Shown here: piece by piece, positions 44,050 through 53,083 of the stretch
How the letters are laid out: each line of letters starts with the position of its first letter
Position numbering within the stretch: position 1 is the stretch's first letter
Source of the DNA: Aquimarina sp042434915
Lineage (GTDB): Bacteria > Bacteroidota > Bacteroidia > Flavobacteriales > Flavobacteriaceae
NCBI RefSeq assembly: GCF_042434915.1
Contig: NZ_CP170198.1
Coordinates: forward strand, 2,666,001 to 2,730,000
Reading direction: 5' to 3'
Length of the DNA stretch: 64,000 nt
Notes under the pieces: model-generated
Told to the model about the DNA's origin: nothing
Database searches by the model: none
Seen by the model: the letters and a program-made list of their open reading frames with translations, nothing else
Made by a program: the position numbers and the translations under genes

Positions 44050-44096
44050 AATTCTATTTTTATGATTCATTATCAAAAAGTATTCCTTTTTAATAA

Positions 44097-44126
44097 TGAA
44101 AACTTACCTGCTTGGGCAAAGCAGGT
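44097..44126 (-). terminator. Hairpin after the POT transporter gene
   Basis: ACCTGCTT and AAGCAGGT pair around a five-base loop (44106-44126); the minus strand then reads AAGTTTTC. The T-run is weak, so termination may be partial and the thioredoxin gene may also be read from upstream. Confidence 0.45.
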
Positions 44127-44145
44127 AGGTTTATTATAATATCAT

Positions 44146-45735
44146 TTATCTGATGCCGTGCATCATCTGTAATAATTTCTTATTTAATATAAGCATTACA
44201 ACTCCAGCTGCGCCAGGAACTACCGTAAAAATAAGAAAAAACACAGCCATTCCATATTCTTCGACTATAGGATCAATATAACTTCCTGTTACCCCAGCCA
44301 TAGTATTTGCTATAAAATTGGCTACAAACCAAACTCCAAACATCAAACCTACTAGCTTTATTGGTGCTAATTTACTTACATAAGATAGTCCAACTGGAGA
44401 CACACACAATTCTCCCAACGTATGAAAGAGATATGCCAAAATAAGAAAAATCATACTTACTGATGCTGTTTTAGCACCAAGGGGAATTCCCATTGAACCA
44501 AAAGCTAAAATACCAAAACCTAGTCCTAATAAAATCAACCCTATAGCAAACTTTACTGGTCCCGTAGGATTAAGTTTACTTTGCCAAATTTTAGAAAATA
44601 ATGGTGCAAAAGCAATAATAAAGAAAGAGTTCAAAATTCCGAACCAAGAAGCTGGAACTTCTGCTGTATCTGCAACAAATTCTCTTTGTAGCATCCAGAT
44701 AACAATACCCCAAATAATTGCAAAACCTATTCCTAAAAGTGTATTGGCTAATGGGAATTTGGCAAAAGTCTGTTTAAACAATAACGCTAATACCCAAGTG
44801 ATGATTAACATAGGAACAACTGTGAGCAGCGTATTGAAAATTTTAAAAATCATTGCACCTTGATCAACTAAAACTCTATCAGTATAATCAGCAGCAAAAA
44901 TGGTCATTGACCCTCCAGCTTGTTCAAAGGCCCACCAAAAGAATACTGTAAAAAAAGCAAATACTCCAATAACAATTAATCGATCTCTAGTTATAAGTGA
45001 ACGCTTAGAATCATCTACTACCGCTTCTATCGTTTCTTTGGTTTCTTCTAATGATTCTTCAATTGCATCATCCAAATCTTTATTTTGTTTAGGAGACAGT
45101 CCAATTCTAGCAAAAATTTTCTGCGCAAAGTAAAATTGAAGCATTCCTATAAACATAAAAATTCCTGCAAGTCCAAAACCATAATGCCAACCAACTTTTT
45201 CACCAATATATCCACATAGCAAAATACCTAAAAATGCTCCCGCATTAATACCCATATAAAAAATAGTATAGCCCGCGTCTTTTTCTTTACCTTGACTTTT
45301 ATATAACTGCCCAACCATTGAAGAAATGTTTGGTTTGAACAATCCATTTCCAATAATTAGAAGACCTAATCCAATAAAGAAAAAATAGTCTGCAGTAACT
45401 TCAAGTGCCATGGATGCATGCCCTAAGGTCATTAATAAAGCTCCAATAACCACCGCATTTCTATATCCCATTATTTTATCTGCTATTAACCCCCCAAAAA
45501 TCGGAGTAATATAGACAAGGCCTGTATACCAACCATATAGTAGTAATGCGCTATCGCGTTCCCATCCCCATCCTTCTTCCATGATAGATGTTACTAGGAA
45601 TAAAACGAGTAATGCACGCATACCGTAATACGAAAATCGTTCCCACATTTCTGTGAAAAAGAGAATAAAAAGACCAGAAGGATGGCCAAGAACAGTTCTT
45701 TGGTTTGTTTCTGAACCTCCAAATTTAAATTCCAT
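44146..45735 (-). CDS. POT family proton-dependent di/tripeptide transporter
   Basis: The 529-residue protein has about 14 membrane helices. The proton-coupling E-x-x-E-R-F motif is present as FTEMWERFSYYGMRALLVLF, and the GNGLFKPNISSMVGQLY motif is the second POT signature. It imports small peptides with protons. It lies 37 bases downstream of a DPP-IV-like peptidase gene on the same strand: extracytoplasmic dipeptide release followed by uptake is a natural pairing. Confidence 0.95.
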   Translation of the reverse strand: MEFKFGGSETNQRTVLGHPSGLFILFFTEMWERFSYYGMRALLVLFLVTSIMEEGWGWERDSALLLYGWYTGLVYITPIFGGLIADKIMGYRNAVVIGALLMTLGHASMALEVTADYFFFIGLGLLIIGNGLFKPNISSMVGQLYKSQGKEKDAGYTIFYMGINAGAFLGILLCGYIGEKVGWHYGFGLAGIFMFIGMLQFYFAQKIFARIGLSPKQNKDLDDAIEESLEETKETIEAVVDDSKRSLITRDRLIVIGVFAFFTVFFWWAFEQAGGSMTIFAADYTDRVLVDQGAMIFKIFNTLLTVVPMLIITWVLALLFKQTFAKFPLANTLLGIGFAIIWGIVIWMLQREFVADTAEVPASWFGILNSFFIIAFAPLFSKIWQSKLNPTGPVKFAIGLILLGLGFGILAFGSMGIPLGAKTASVSMIFLILAYLFHTLGELCVSPVGLSYVSKLAPIKLVGLMFGVWFVANFIANTMAGVTGSYIDPIVEEYGMAVFFLIFTVVPGAAGVVMLILNKKLLQMMHGIR

Positions 45736-45772
45736 AGAGTTATTTTAAGTTAGTAAAATTATAAAGGATTAA

Positions 45773-47944
45773 CTATAAATTAGATTTGATAAAATTAGTC
45801 ATTTTTGTGTATAAATGAAGTCGAGTGTTGCCTCCATAAATACCGTGATTTTTATCGGGGTAAATTGCCCAGTCAAATTGTTTGTTTGCCTGTACCAAAG
45901 CCTCGATCAATCGCATCGTATTTTGAACATGTACATTATCATCGGCGGTCCCATGTACAAGTAAATAATTACCCTTTAAACCATTTACATAGTTTATCGG
46001 TGAATTTTTATCATAACCAGAAGCGTTTTCTTGAGGTGTTGTCAAATATCGTTCTGTATAGATTGTATCATAAAATCTCCAGCTTGTAACAGGAGCTACT
46101 GCAATTGCCATTTTAAAAGTATCACCTCCTTTAAACAAGCAATTACTAGACATAAAACCACCATAACTCCAACCCCAAATACCAATTCTATTAGCATCCA
46201 CGTACGGTAAATTTCCAAAATATTTAGCTGCAGCAATTTGATCTTGAACTTCTAAGTTTCCTAAATCATTTTGAGTTACTTTTTTAAATTTGGCTCCTTT
46301 AAATCCCGTACCTCTACCATCGACACAAGCAACTATATAACCTTGCTGCGCTAACATCATATACCAATAATCGTTGGCTGTATACCATGAGTTCTTAACC
46401 GACTGTGAGCCTGGCCCCGAATATTGATACATTAATAGAGGATACTTTTTTGAGGAATCAAAATTCTTTGGCTTAATCATCCACGCATTAAGTTGCTCTC
46501 CATTAATCTCAATTGTAGAAAACTCTTTGGGACGTAAATCATATTGGATAAGCTTATCTAGTAGATTCTTATTATTTTTGATTTCTCTTACTACCTCGCC
46601 ATTTTGACTTTTATTAAGTGTAATCAATGATGGGGTTGTAGTATTTGAAAAATAATTGATATAATAAGTAAAGTCAGCACTAAAATCTGCTGTATTGGAT
46701 CCTTCTTTCTTACTTAATCGAAGCTTATCTTTTCCTGTTAAAGCAATAGCATAAATATCTCTATTAATACTTCCCTCTTCTACACTTTGATAATAAATCT
46801 TTTTCGTTTTGTCATTATAACCGTAATAGGACGTCACGTCCCAATTACCTTTGGTTATTTGATTTATAAGCTTGCCCGAAGCATCATAATGATAAATATG
46901 ATTGTATCCATCCTTTTCACTAGTCCAAATAAAACTGTTATCCTTCAAAAAAGTGAGATCATCTGTAATATCAATATACGCAGCATCTTTTTCATTAAGA
47001 ACAACCGTAGACTTTTTAGTAGCAGCATCTACAAAAACCAAATCTAGATTATTTTGATGTCTATTTAAGACCTGCACACTAAGAATATTAGGTTTAGCCG
47101 TCCAAGAAAGTCTCGGTATATAAAAATCTTTATAATCTCCTAAGTTAATTTTGTCAACAGACATACTTTCCAAATCTGCAAGATGCAGAGATACTGTCGA
47201 GTTTTTCTCACCCGCTTTAGGATATTTAAAAACAGTTTGCTGTTGATATAAATTGCTACCGTAGACATCCATAGAAAACTCAGGCACCTCAGTCTCATCA
47301 AAACGAACAAAAGCTAATTTGTTGCTATCGGTATTCCAATCAAAAGCTCTTACATAGGCAAACTCTTCTTCATACACCCAATCGGTAATGCCATTTATAA
47401 CTTCATTCTTTTTGCCATCATCTGTTAGTTGAATTTCTTGACCAGTTTGTAGATTTATGACATATATATTGTTATCTAAGACATATGCGATTTTATGACC
47501 ATCTGGTGATAGGGTTGGCTCTTGAATTTTCTTGTCACTAATTTTTAATATCTTTTTTGAAGCAACATCGTACAAATAATAAATACCGCGTTTTGAGTGA
47601 CGATATATTTTCTCTGAGTCAGTAAGTAATAAGATCAAACTCTCGTCACTGTTAAATGAATAATCCTGAAAACCAGACAGACCAGCAATTGCTTGAGAGT
47701 TTAGGATAGTTCTTACCTTTTTTCCAGAAGCATAGTCATAGACTTCAACACTTGTTGAACCATCGATTTTATTACGTTCAAGAACCGAATATTCTGTTCC
47801 ATTATTCATGGAGTGAAGAGATTGTAAACCCTCTGTATTAAATGACCCTCCCCATATCTCATCTAATGTAAATGACTTGTTTTGCCCAATAGCTAGCAGA
47901 GTGATCCAAAAAAATAGACCTATAAATAGTTTGGTTCTTTTCAT
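45773..47944 (-). CDS. S9 family dipeptidyl peptidase IV-like protease
   Basis: The 723-residue protein has a signal peptide (LFIGLFFWITLLAIGQ), an N-terminal beta-propeller (DPPIV_N; the double-Glu segment WVYEEEFAYVRAFDWN binds the peptide N-terminus), and an alpha/beta hydrolase domain with nucleophile Ser in GIWGWSYGGFMSS, Asp in VHGTADDNVHVQ and His in DKNHGIYGG. It removes N-terminal X-Pro dipeptides in the periplasm or at the surface. It is upstream of a POT transporter that could take up the products. Confidence 0.95.
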   Translation of the reverse strand: MKRTKLFIGLFFWITLLAIGQNKSFTLDEIWGGSFNTEGLQSLHSMNNGTEYSVLERNKIDGSTSVEVYDYASGKKVRTILNSQAIAGLSGFQDYSFNSDESLILLLTDSEKIYRHSKRGIYYLYDVASKKILKISDKKIQEPTLSPDGHKIAYVLDNNIYVINLQTGQEIQLTDDGKKNEVINGITDWVYEEEFAYVRAFDWNTDSNKLAFVRFDETEVPEFSMDVYGSNLYQQQTVFKYPKAGEKNSTVSLHLADLESMSVDKINLGDYKDFYIPRLSWTAKPNILSVQVLNRHQNNLDLVFVDAATKKSTVVLNEKDAAYIDITDDLTFLKDNSFIWTSEKDGYNHIYHYDASGKLINQITKGNWDVTSYYGYNDKTKKIYYQSVEEGSINRDIYAIALTGKDKLRLSKKEGSNTADFSADFTYYINYFSNTTTPSLITLNKSQNGEVVREIKNNKNLLDKLIQYDLRPKEFSTIEINGEQLNAWMIKPKNFDSSKKYPLLMYQYSGPGSQSVKNSWYTANDYWYMMLAQQGYIVACVDGRGTGFKGAKFKKVTQNDLGNLEVQDQIAAAKYFGNLPYVDANRIGIWGWSYGGFMSSNCLFKGGDTFKMAIAVAPVTSWRFYDTIYTERYLTTPQENASGYDKNSPINYVNGLKGNYLLVHGTADDNVHVQNTMRLIEALVQANKQFDWAIYPDKNHGIYGGNTRLHLYTKMTNFIKSNL

Positions 47945-48157
47945 TTTATTCCTCTAAAATTTTGTTAACGTCAAGAATACTAAAAAATCTCCGAAAAATA
48001 CAATAAATGTTGTTAAATACATAAGGTCATAATGTAGTCTTCATTATTTTATTGCTTTTGCTAATAAATATGTAATATATGGTAATCCAATCAAAAATAT
48101 TTAGACGAAGAATAACATCACAATCTTAGTAAATCACAAAATAAACCATCAGAATAC

Positions 48158-48165
48158 TATCTTTG
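48158..48165 (+). promoter_or_regulatory. -7 box TATCTTTG for the HMG-CoA reductase gene
   Basis: TATCTTTG is a TAnnTTTG match located 26 bases before the ATG at 48192, giving a leader of about 19 bases. Confidence 0.5.
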
Positions 48166-48191
48166 CACTAGATTTATAAAGATTCTCTAGA

Positions 48192-49508
48192 ATGGCTCCA
48201 GAAATTTCAGGTTTTTCGAAACTTAGTAAAGCAGAAAAAATTACATGGTTAGCATCTCATCATTTCAAAGATGAAAGTAAAGCCGCAGAATTATTAAAAC
48301 GTTATTGGAACACAGATCAAAAATTACAACAATTACATGATGAGTTCACCGAGAATACTTTAACTAATTTTTATTTACCTTTTTCTGTTGCTCCAAATTT
48401 TAAAATTAATGGAAAGCAATATACCATACCAATGGCGATCGAAGAAAGTTCTGTGGTTGCTGCAGCGAGTAAAGCTGCAAAATTTTGGTTTAAACGAGGA
48501 GGGTTTAATGCCGAGGTACTTTCTATGACCAAAGTAGGGCAAGTCCACTTTTCTTTTTCGGGGGATTTTAGTCTCTTAAAACAATTTTTTAAGGAAATTA
48601 AACCAAAACTATACGATGCCAGTAATCATATTACTGAAAATATGATAAAACGTGGAGGCGGTATTGGTTCGATCGATTTAATAAATAAGACCCAGGATCT
48701 CAAGAATTATTATCAATTACACTGTACCTTTGAAACTGCAGATGCGATGGGTGCTAATTTTATAAATTCTTGCTTAGAGCAATTCGCAGTAACCTTAATT
48801 GAAGAAGCAAAAAATTATAGCCTATTTATAAAATCTGGTTGTACATTAGATATTATAATGAGCATCCTCTCTAATTATGTTCCAAATTGCTTAGTTAAAG
48901 CCTCGGTAAGCTGTCCTATTCACAAATTACCCAAGACAGAAAAAATGTCTGCAGAAAGTTATGCAGAAAAATTTATACAAGCTATTGAAATTGCCAAAGT
49001 AGAACCTTATCGCGCTGTTACTCACAACAAGGGTATCATGAATGGAATTGACGCAGTGGTGTTGGCTACAGGTAACGATTTTAGAGCGGTCGAAGCTGGA
49101 GCTCATGCCTATGCGAGTCGAAACGGATCATATACTAGCTTAACAAATGCGTATATTGATAAAGGGATTTTCAATTTTTCTATTGAAATCCCGTTAGCTC
49201 TTGGAACCGTAGGTGGTCTTACATCTTTACATCCTTTGGTAAAACTTGCTATGTCATTATTAGGATCACCAAACGCTAACGAATTAATGAAAATAACTGC
49301 CGTTGCTGGATTAGCCCAAAATTTTGGTGCTATTAATTCTTTGATCACTACTGGAATTCAACAAGGACACATGAAAATGCACCTTATGAATATTCTAAAC
49401 CAATTTGAAGCGAACGATACCGAAAAAAAACAGCTTATTTCCTTTTTTAAGACCAATACTGTAACTCATGCTAAGGTGGTAAGAGAACTTGAAAAAATGA
49501 GAAATTAA
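48192..49508 (+). CDS. mvaA: Hydroxymethylglutaryl-CoA reductase, class II (degradative-type)
   Basis: It interconverts HMG-CoA and mevalonate. The 438-residue protein has catalytic Glu in AIEESSVVAAASKAAKFW, the ENMIKRGGGIGSID segment, Lys in VTHNKGIMNGIDAV with the nearby Asp, and a C-terminal His region, as in class II enzymes. Despite the family name, it probably runs in the biosynthetic direction here, since it is coupled to a GHMP kinase and flavobacteria make isoprenoids from mevalonate. It overlaps the next gene by one base. Confidence 0.94.
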   Translation: MAPEISGFSKLSKAEKITWLASHHFKDESKAAELLKRYWNTDQKLQQLHDEFTENTLTNFYLPFSVAPNFKINGKQYTIPMAIEESSVVAAASKAAKFWFKRGGFNAEVLSMTKVGQVHFSFSGDFSLLKQFFKEIKPKLYDASNHITENMIKRGGGIGSIDLINKTQDLKNYYQLHCTFETADAMGANFINSCLEQFAVTLIEEAKNYSLFIKSGCTLDIIMSILSNYVPNCLVKASVSCPIHKLPKTEKMSAESYAEKFIQAIEIAKVEPYRAVTHNKGIMNGIDAVVLATGNDFRAVEAGAHAYASRNGSYTSLTNAYIDKGIFNFSIEIPLALGTVGGLTSLHPLVKLAMSLLGSPNANELMKITAVAGLAQNFGAINSLITTGIQQGHMKMHLMNILNQFEANDTEKKQLISFFKTNTVTHAKVVRELEKMRN

Positions 49509-50431
49509 TGAAACACTCTTTTTATAGTCATGGCAAACTTCTATTAACAGGAGAATACTTAGTTCTGGATGACGCAGAAGCACTTGCTTTGCCAACAAAA
49601 AAAGGTCAATCATTAACTATTACAGAGACCAGCAAAACTGGACTTCATTGGATAAGTAAAGATCAGTACGGAACTGCATGGTATGAGGCGGCATTCTTGA
49701 CAGACGAGCAACAGATTAAAAGCACTGATCAAGAGTCTTCAACAAATGCAATTACCAAAAAATTACTTTCATTGCTCAATACCGCAAGAGTACTAAATCC
49801 TAAATTCCTAACGCAACAAATAGGCATTACTGTAGAAACAGAACTTGAATTTGACCGATCTTGGGGTCTAGGCTCTTCATCCACTTTAATAAACAATATT
49901 GCTCAGTGGGCAAATGTTAATGCGTTTGCATTACTCGAGCGGGCTTTTGGTGGCAGTGGGTATGATGTTGCCTGTGCTCAACACAACTCTCCTATTTTAT
50001 ATAATCGTAACCAAGGCATACCCAGGATTACAGAGGTTTTTTTTGAACCCAAATTTAAAGACCATCTGTTTTTCATTTATTTAAATCAGAAACAAGATAG
50101 TAAAGATTCTATAAAACATTATCAAGCATTACCACGTACTAATTTTGAAAGTGCAGCCATAAAGATTTCTGAAATAAACAAAAGTCTTTTATCTTGTACA
50201 GATTTAAGCGTGTTCGAGTCACTTATGAGTCAACATGAAGCCATAATTTCTACTATCATAAAAATACCTACGATTAAATCTGAACGTTTTCCCGATTACC
50301 CAGGAGCTATTAAAAGTCTAGGTGGCTGGGGTGGTGATTTTATCTTAGTAACTGGTTCACTCAATGATATGCAATACTTCAAAAACAAAGGCTATACTAC
50401 CATTATATCCTATTATGATATGATTGTATAA
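49508..50431 (+). CDS. GYDIA-type GHMP kinase (mevalonate-pathway kinase homologue)
   Basis: The 307-residue protein starts YSHGKLLLTGEYLVLDDAEALALP, a GHMP kinase N-terminus (partial quote HGKLLLTGEYLVL), has the phosphate loop SWGLGSSSTLINN, and the GGSGYDVACAQHNSPILY motif that names the group. It probably phosphorylates mevalonate or a mevalonate phosphate; the exact substrate is not established by sequence. Start ATG overlaps the mvaA stop, so translation is coupled. Confidence 0.9.
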   Translation: MKHSFYSHGKLLLTGEYLVLDDAEALALPTKKGQSLTITETSKTGLHWISKDQYGTAWYEAAFLTDEQQIKSTDQESSTNAITKKLLSLLNTARVLNPKFLTQQIGITVETELEFDRSWGLGSSSTLINNIAQWANVNAFALLERAFGGSGYDVACAQHNSPILYNRNQGIPRITEVFFEPKFKDHLFFIYLNQKQDSKDSIKHYQALPRTNFESAAIKISEINKSLLSCTDLSVFESLMSQHEAIISTIIKIPTIKSERFPDYPGAIKSLGGWGGDFILVTGSLNDMQYFKNKGYTTIISYYDMIV

Positions 50432-50487
50432 ACATTTTTTGATATCCGAAAAACTGTAATTATATCTTACTGTAGAAAACAGTCCTA

Positions 50488-50655
50488 TCACTCATTACTT
50501 TTATTAGATTTTAATCGCTTTGCTTCTCTGAGGCTTTTTTGAATCATCCATTCCAACTGACCGTTTACACTTCTAAATTCGTCATCCGCCCATTTCTCTA
50601 TCAATTTAAAAGTATCTGGATCAATCCTTAGCACAAATGATTTCTTTTTACTCAT
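50488..50655 (-). CDS. Arc-family ribbon-helix-helix DNA-binding protein
   Basis: The 55-residue protein (MSKKKSFVLRIDPDTF, LIEKWADDEFRSVNGQLEWM, IQKSLREAKRLK) fits the Arc/MetJ ribbon-helix-helix fold: an N-terminal beta strand (SFVLRID) for DNA contact, then two amphipathic helices with the RSVNGQ turn. It starts three bases after the SPFH gene's stop on the same strand and so is probably co-translated. Function of the pairing is unknown. It is short enough to be missed by ORF length cut-offs. Confidence 0.85.
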   Translation of the reverse strand: MSKKKSFVLRIDPDTFKLIEKWADDEFRSVNGQLEWMIQKSLREAKRLKSNKSNE

Positions 50656-50658
50656 ATA

Positions 50659-51513
50659 CTATGAATTCAACGTACCCGCGTTAATAACAGGCATCACTTC
50701 TTTATCTCCACATAAAACAACTAATAAATTACTAATCATAGATGCTTTCTTATCATCATCAAAATCAATAATATTATCATTAGATAGTTTAAACAAGGCA
50801 TCCTCTACCATTCCTACGGCTCCTTCAACTATTTTCTTTCGAGCTGCTACAATAGCAACTGCTTGCTGCCGTTTTAGCATTGCACTTGCAATTTCTGGTG
50901 CATAGGCCAAATAACCAATTCTCGCTTCCATAACTTTTATTCCTGCCATCGATAATCGTTCTGTAATCTCATTTTCTAATGCTTCATTAACTTCATCCAT
51001 ACCCGAACGTAATGTTAATTCTGCTCGTTCATCATCAAAATTATCATATGGGTATGAGCCTGCTAATTTTCTAACAGCTGCATCCGTTTGAACCCTTACA
51101 AATTCTTCATAATGGTCAACATCAAAAGCAGCTTTATAGGTGTCATTTACCTTCCACACCAAAATTACATTAATCAAAATTGGATTACCAATTTTATCAT
51201 TTACTTTAACTCGTACACTATCAAAATTTCTCGCTCTTAAGGAAATTTTTTGTTTTGCAAAAAATGGATTCGCCCAAAAAAAGCCATTTCTCCTAACCGT
51301 TCCCTTATAGGCACCAAATAAAACCATGACACAAGAACTATTTGGATTAACAGTAAAAAAACCTTTACTAAGTAGTATAGCTACTAATACAAATGCTATA
51401 TAAAGGATGTTCCCTGTACTATAGAGACCTGCTATTGTTATTGAAATTATAACTAGTAAGACTAGAAACATCACATATCCATTTACAGCCCTTAATTCTT
51501 TTTCGTTTTTCAT
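50659..51513 (-). CDS. SPFH-domain (band 7/stomatin-like) membrane protein
   Basis: The 284-residue protein has two N-terminal hydrophobic segments (VMFLVLLVIISITIAGLYS and ILYIAFVLVAILLSKGFF), then an SPFH domain (VLFGAYKGTVRRNGFFW, NPILINVILVWKVND, VQTDAAVRKLAGSYPYDN) and a helical stretch rich in Ala/Glu with ERLSMAGIKVMEARIGYLAYAPEIASAMLKRQQA in outline. These proteins form ring assemblies that organise membrane microdomains. It is followed directly by the Arc-like gene. Confidence 0.93.
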   Translation of the reverse strand: MKNEKELRAVNGYVMFLVLLVIISITIAGLYSTGNILYIAFVLVAILLSKGFFTVNPNSSCVMVLFGAYKGTVRRNGFFWANPFFAKQKISLRARNFDSVRVKVNDKIGNPILINVILVWKVNDTYKAAFDVDHYEEFVRVQTDAAVRKLAGSYPYDNFDDERAELTLRSGMDEVNEALENEITERLSMAGIKVMEARIGYLAYAPEIASAMLKRQQAVAIVAARKKIVEGAVGMVEDALFKLSNDNIIDFDDDKKASMISNLLVVLCGDKEVMPVINAGTLNS

Positions 51514-51646
51514 AATGATATCATTTTAATATCACAATAATACTAATTTTAATTGTAAAAGATCACTTTGCCTCATTAAAAAATTACATCGGATCCTCTA
51601 TTATCTGATCTTGTATAGGTTATCTTGTGGTAAAAACTATAAAATA

Positions 51647-51690
51647 CAAAAGTAAAAAGCCCAAAACATTAATGTTTTGGGCTTTAAAAA
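51647..51690 (-). terminator. Terminator of the sucA-sucB operon
   Basis: AAAGCCCAAAACATT (51656-51670) and AATGTTTTGGGCTTT (51671-51685) are a perfect 15-bp inverted repeat with no extra loop bases; on the minus strand TTTACTTTTG follows. The plus strand has AAAAATTC after it, so minus-strand termination is the likely use. Confidence 0.75.
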
Positions 51691-51708
51691 TTCTTTTAAA
51701 ACAGCGTC

Positions 51709-52998
51709 TTAGAGTTCTAACGCCTTTTTAACATCACTATCCATCAATAATTCTTGAGGATTTTCAAGTGCTTCTTTTACTGCTACAAGAAACCCTACGG
51801 ATTCTTTACCGTCAATAATTCTGTGATCATACGATAAAGCGACGTACATAATTGGTGCGATTACAATTTGACCATCCCGTACAATAGGTCGCTCAACAAT
51901 ATTATGCATTCCTAAAATTGCACTCTGAGGAGGATTTATAATTGGTGTGGATAACATACTTCCAAAAACACCACCATTAGTAATAGTAAAAGTACCACCA
52001 GTCATCTCATCAACTGTGATTTGACCATCCCGTGCTCTAACAGCTAAACGTTTTACCTCGGATTCAACTCCTCTAAAACTTAGGTGCTCTGCATTACGAA
52101 TAACAGGAACCATAAGACCTTTTGGACCTGATACTGCTATACTAATATCTTGAAAATCGTAAGAAATCATATGATCACCATCAATCATCGAGTTCACCGC
52201 AGGAAACATTTTGAGTGCTTTGACGCAGGCCAATGTAAAAAAAGACATAAAGCCAAGCCCCACACCATGTTTTGATTTAAATTCTTCTTTATATTGATTA
52301 CGCAAATCAAAAATAGGCTGCATATCAACCTCATTGAATGTAGTAAGCATTGCCGTTTCATTCTTGACAGAAACCAAACGCTGTGCTACTTTGCGACGTA
52401 ACATAGATAATTTTTTCTTACTTTCACTACGTACAGCAGTACCTGGAGTCCCCATAGATGGCTTCGCATTGATAGCATCTGCCTTTGTTATACGTCCGTC
52501 ACGACCTGTTCCTTGAATTTGTGCGGTATCCAGACCTTTTTCGGCTATAACTTTTTTGGCTGCTGGCGAAGCACTACCTGTAGCATATGTATCTTGTTTT
52601 TGGACAGGGGTCGTTGGCTTTGATGGCGTTTGCGTTTTAGCCGCTGCTTTAAAACTATCAGCTTTATTGCTGGATTGATCACGTTGTTTATCAATATCCA
52701 TTGCTGCATTTCCATTACCTCCTTCATCGCCTTCATTATCAGCATTACCTTCTGGAGCTTGAGCATCTGTATCAATTAAACAAACTACCTGACCTACAGC
52801 AACTGCGTCACCCTCTTCAGCCTTGAGCGTAATGATCCCGCTAGCCTCTGCCGGTAATTCTAGCGTTGCCTTATCACTATCTACCTCTGCTATTGGCTGA
52901 TCCTTGGTGACATAATCACCGTCTTCGACTAGCCATTGTGCTATTTCTACTTCTGTAATGGATTCTCCCGGAGAAGGGACTTTCATTTCTAAAGCCAT
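51709..52998 (-). CDS. sucB: Dihydrolipoyllysine succinyltransferase (E2 of 2-oxoglutarate dehydrogenase)
   Basis: The 429-residue protein has one N-terminal lipoyl domain with the lipoylated Lys in EVDSDKATLELPAEASG (Lys44), a linker rich in Asn, Gly, Thr, Lys and Pro, a peripheral-subunit binding domain (SPAAKKVIAEKGLD, GTGRDGRITKADAI), and the catalytic acyltransferase domain ending in the SYDHRIIDGKE motif. It transfers the succinyl group to CoA in the citric acid cycle. It lies 86 bases downstream of sucA. Confidence 0.95.
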   Translation of the reverse strand: MALEMKVPSPGESITEVEIAQWLVEDGDYVTKDQPIAEVDSDKATLELPAEASGIITLKAEEGDAVAVGQVVCLIDTDAQAPEGNADNEGDEGGNGNAAMDIDKQRDQSSNKADSFKAAAKTQTPSKPTTPVQKQDTYATGSASPAAKKVIAEKGLDTAQIQGTGRDGRITKADAINAKPSMGTPGTAVRSESKKKLSMLRRKVAQRLVSVKNETAMLTTFNEVDMQPIFDLRNQYKEEFKSKHGVGLGFMSFFTLACVKALKMFPAVNSMIDGDHMISYDFQDISIAVSGPKGLMVPVIRNAEHLSFRGVESEVKRLAVRARDGQITVDEMTGGTFTITNGGVFGSMLSTPIINPPQSAILGMHNIVERPIVRDGQIVIAPIMYVALSYDHRIIDGKESVGFLVAVKEALENPQELLMDSDVKKALEL

Positions 52999-53083
52999 AA
53001 TTCTAAATTTATCAGTTGTGTTCTCCTTATTAAAATTGATAAAAAGCGAACCACATAAGTATTAATTCTTGTTATAAATATTG

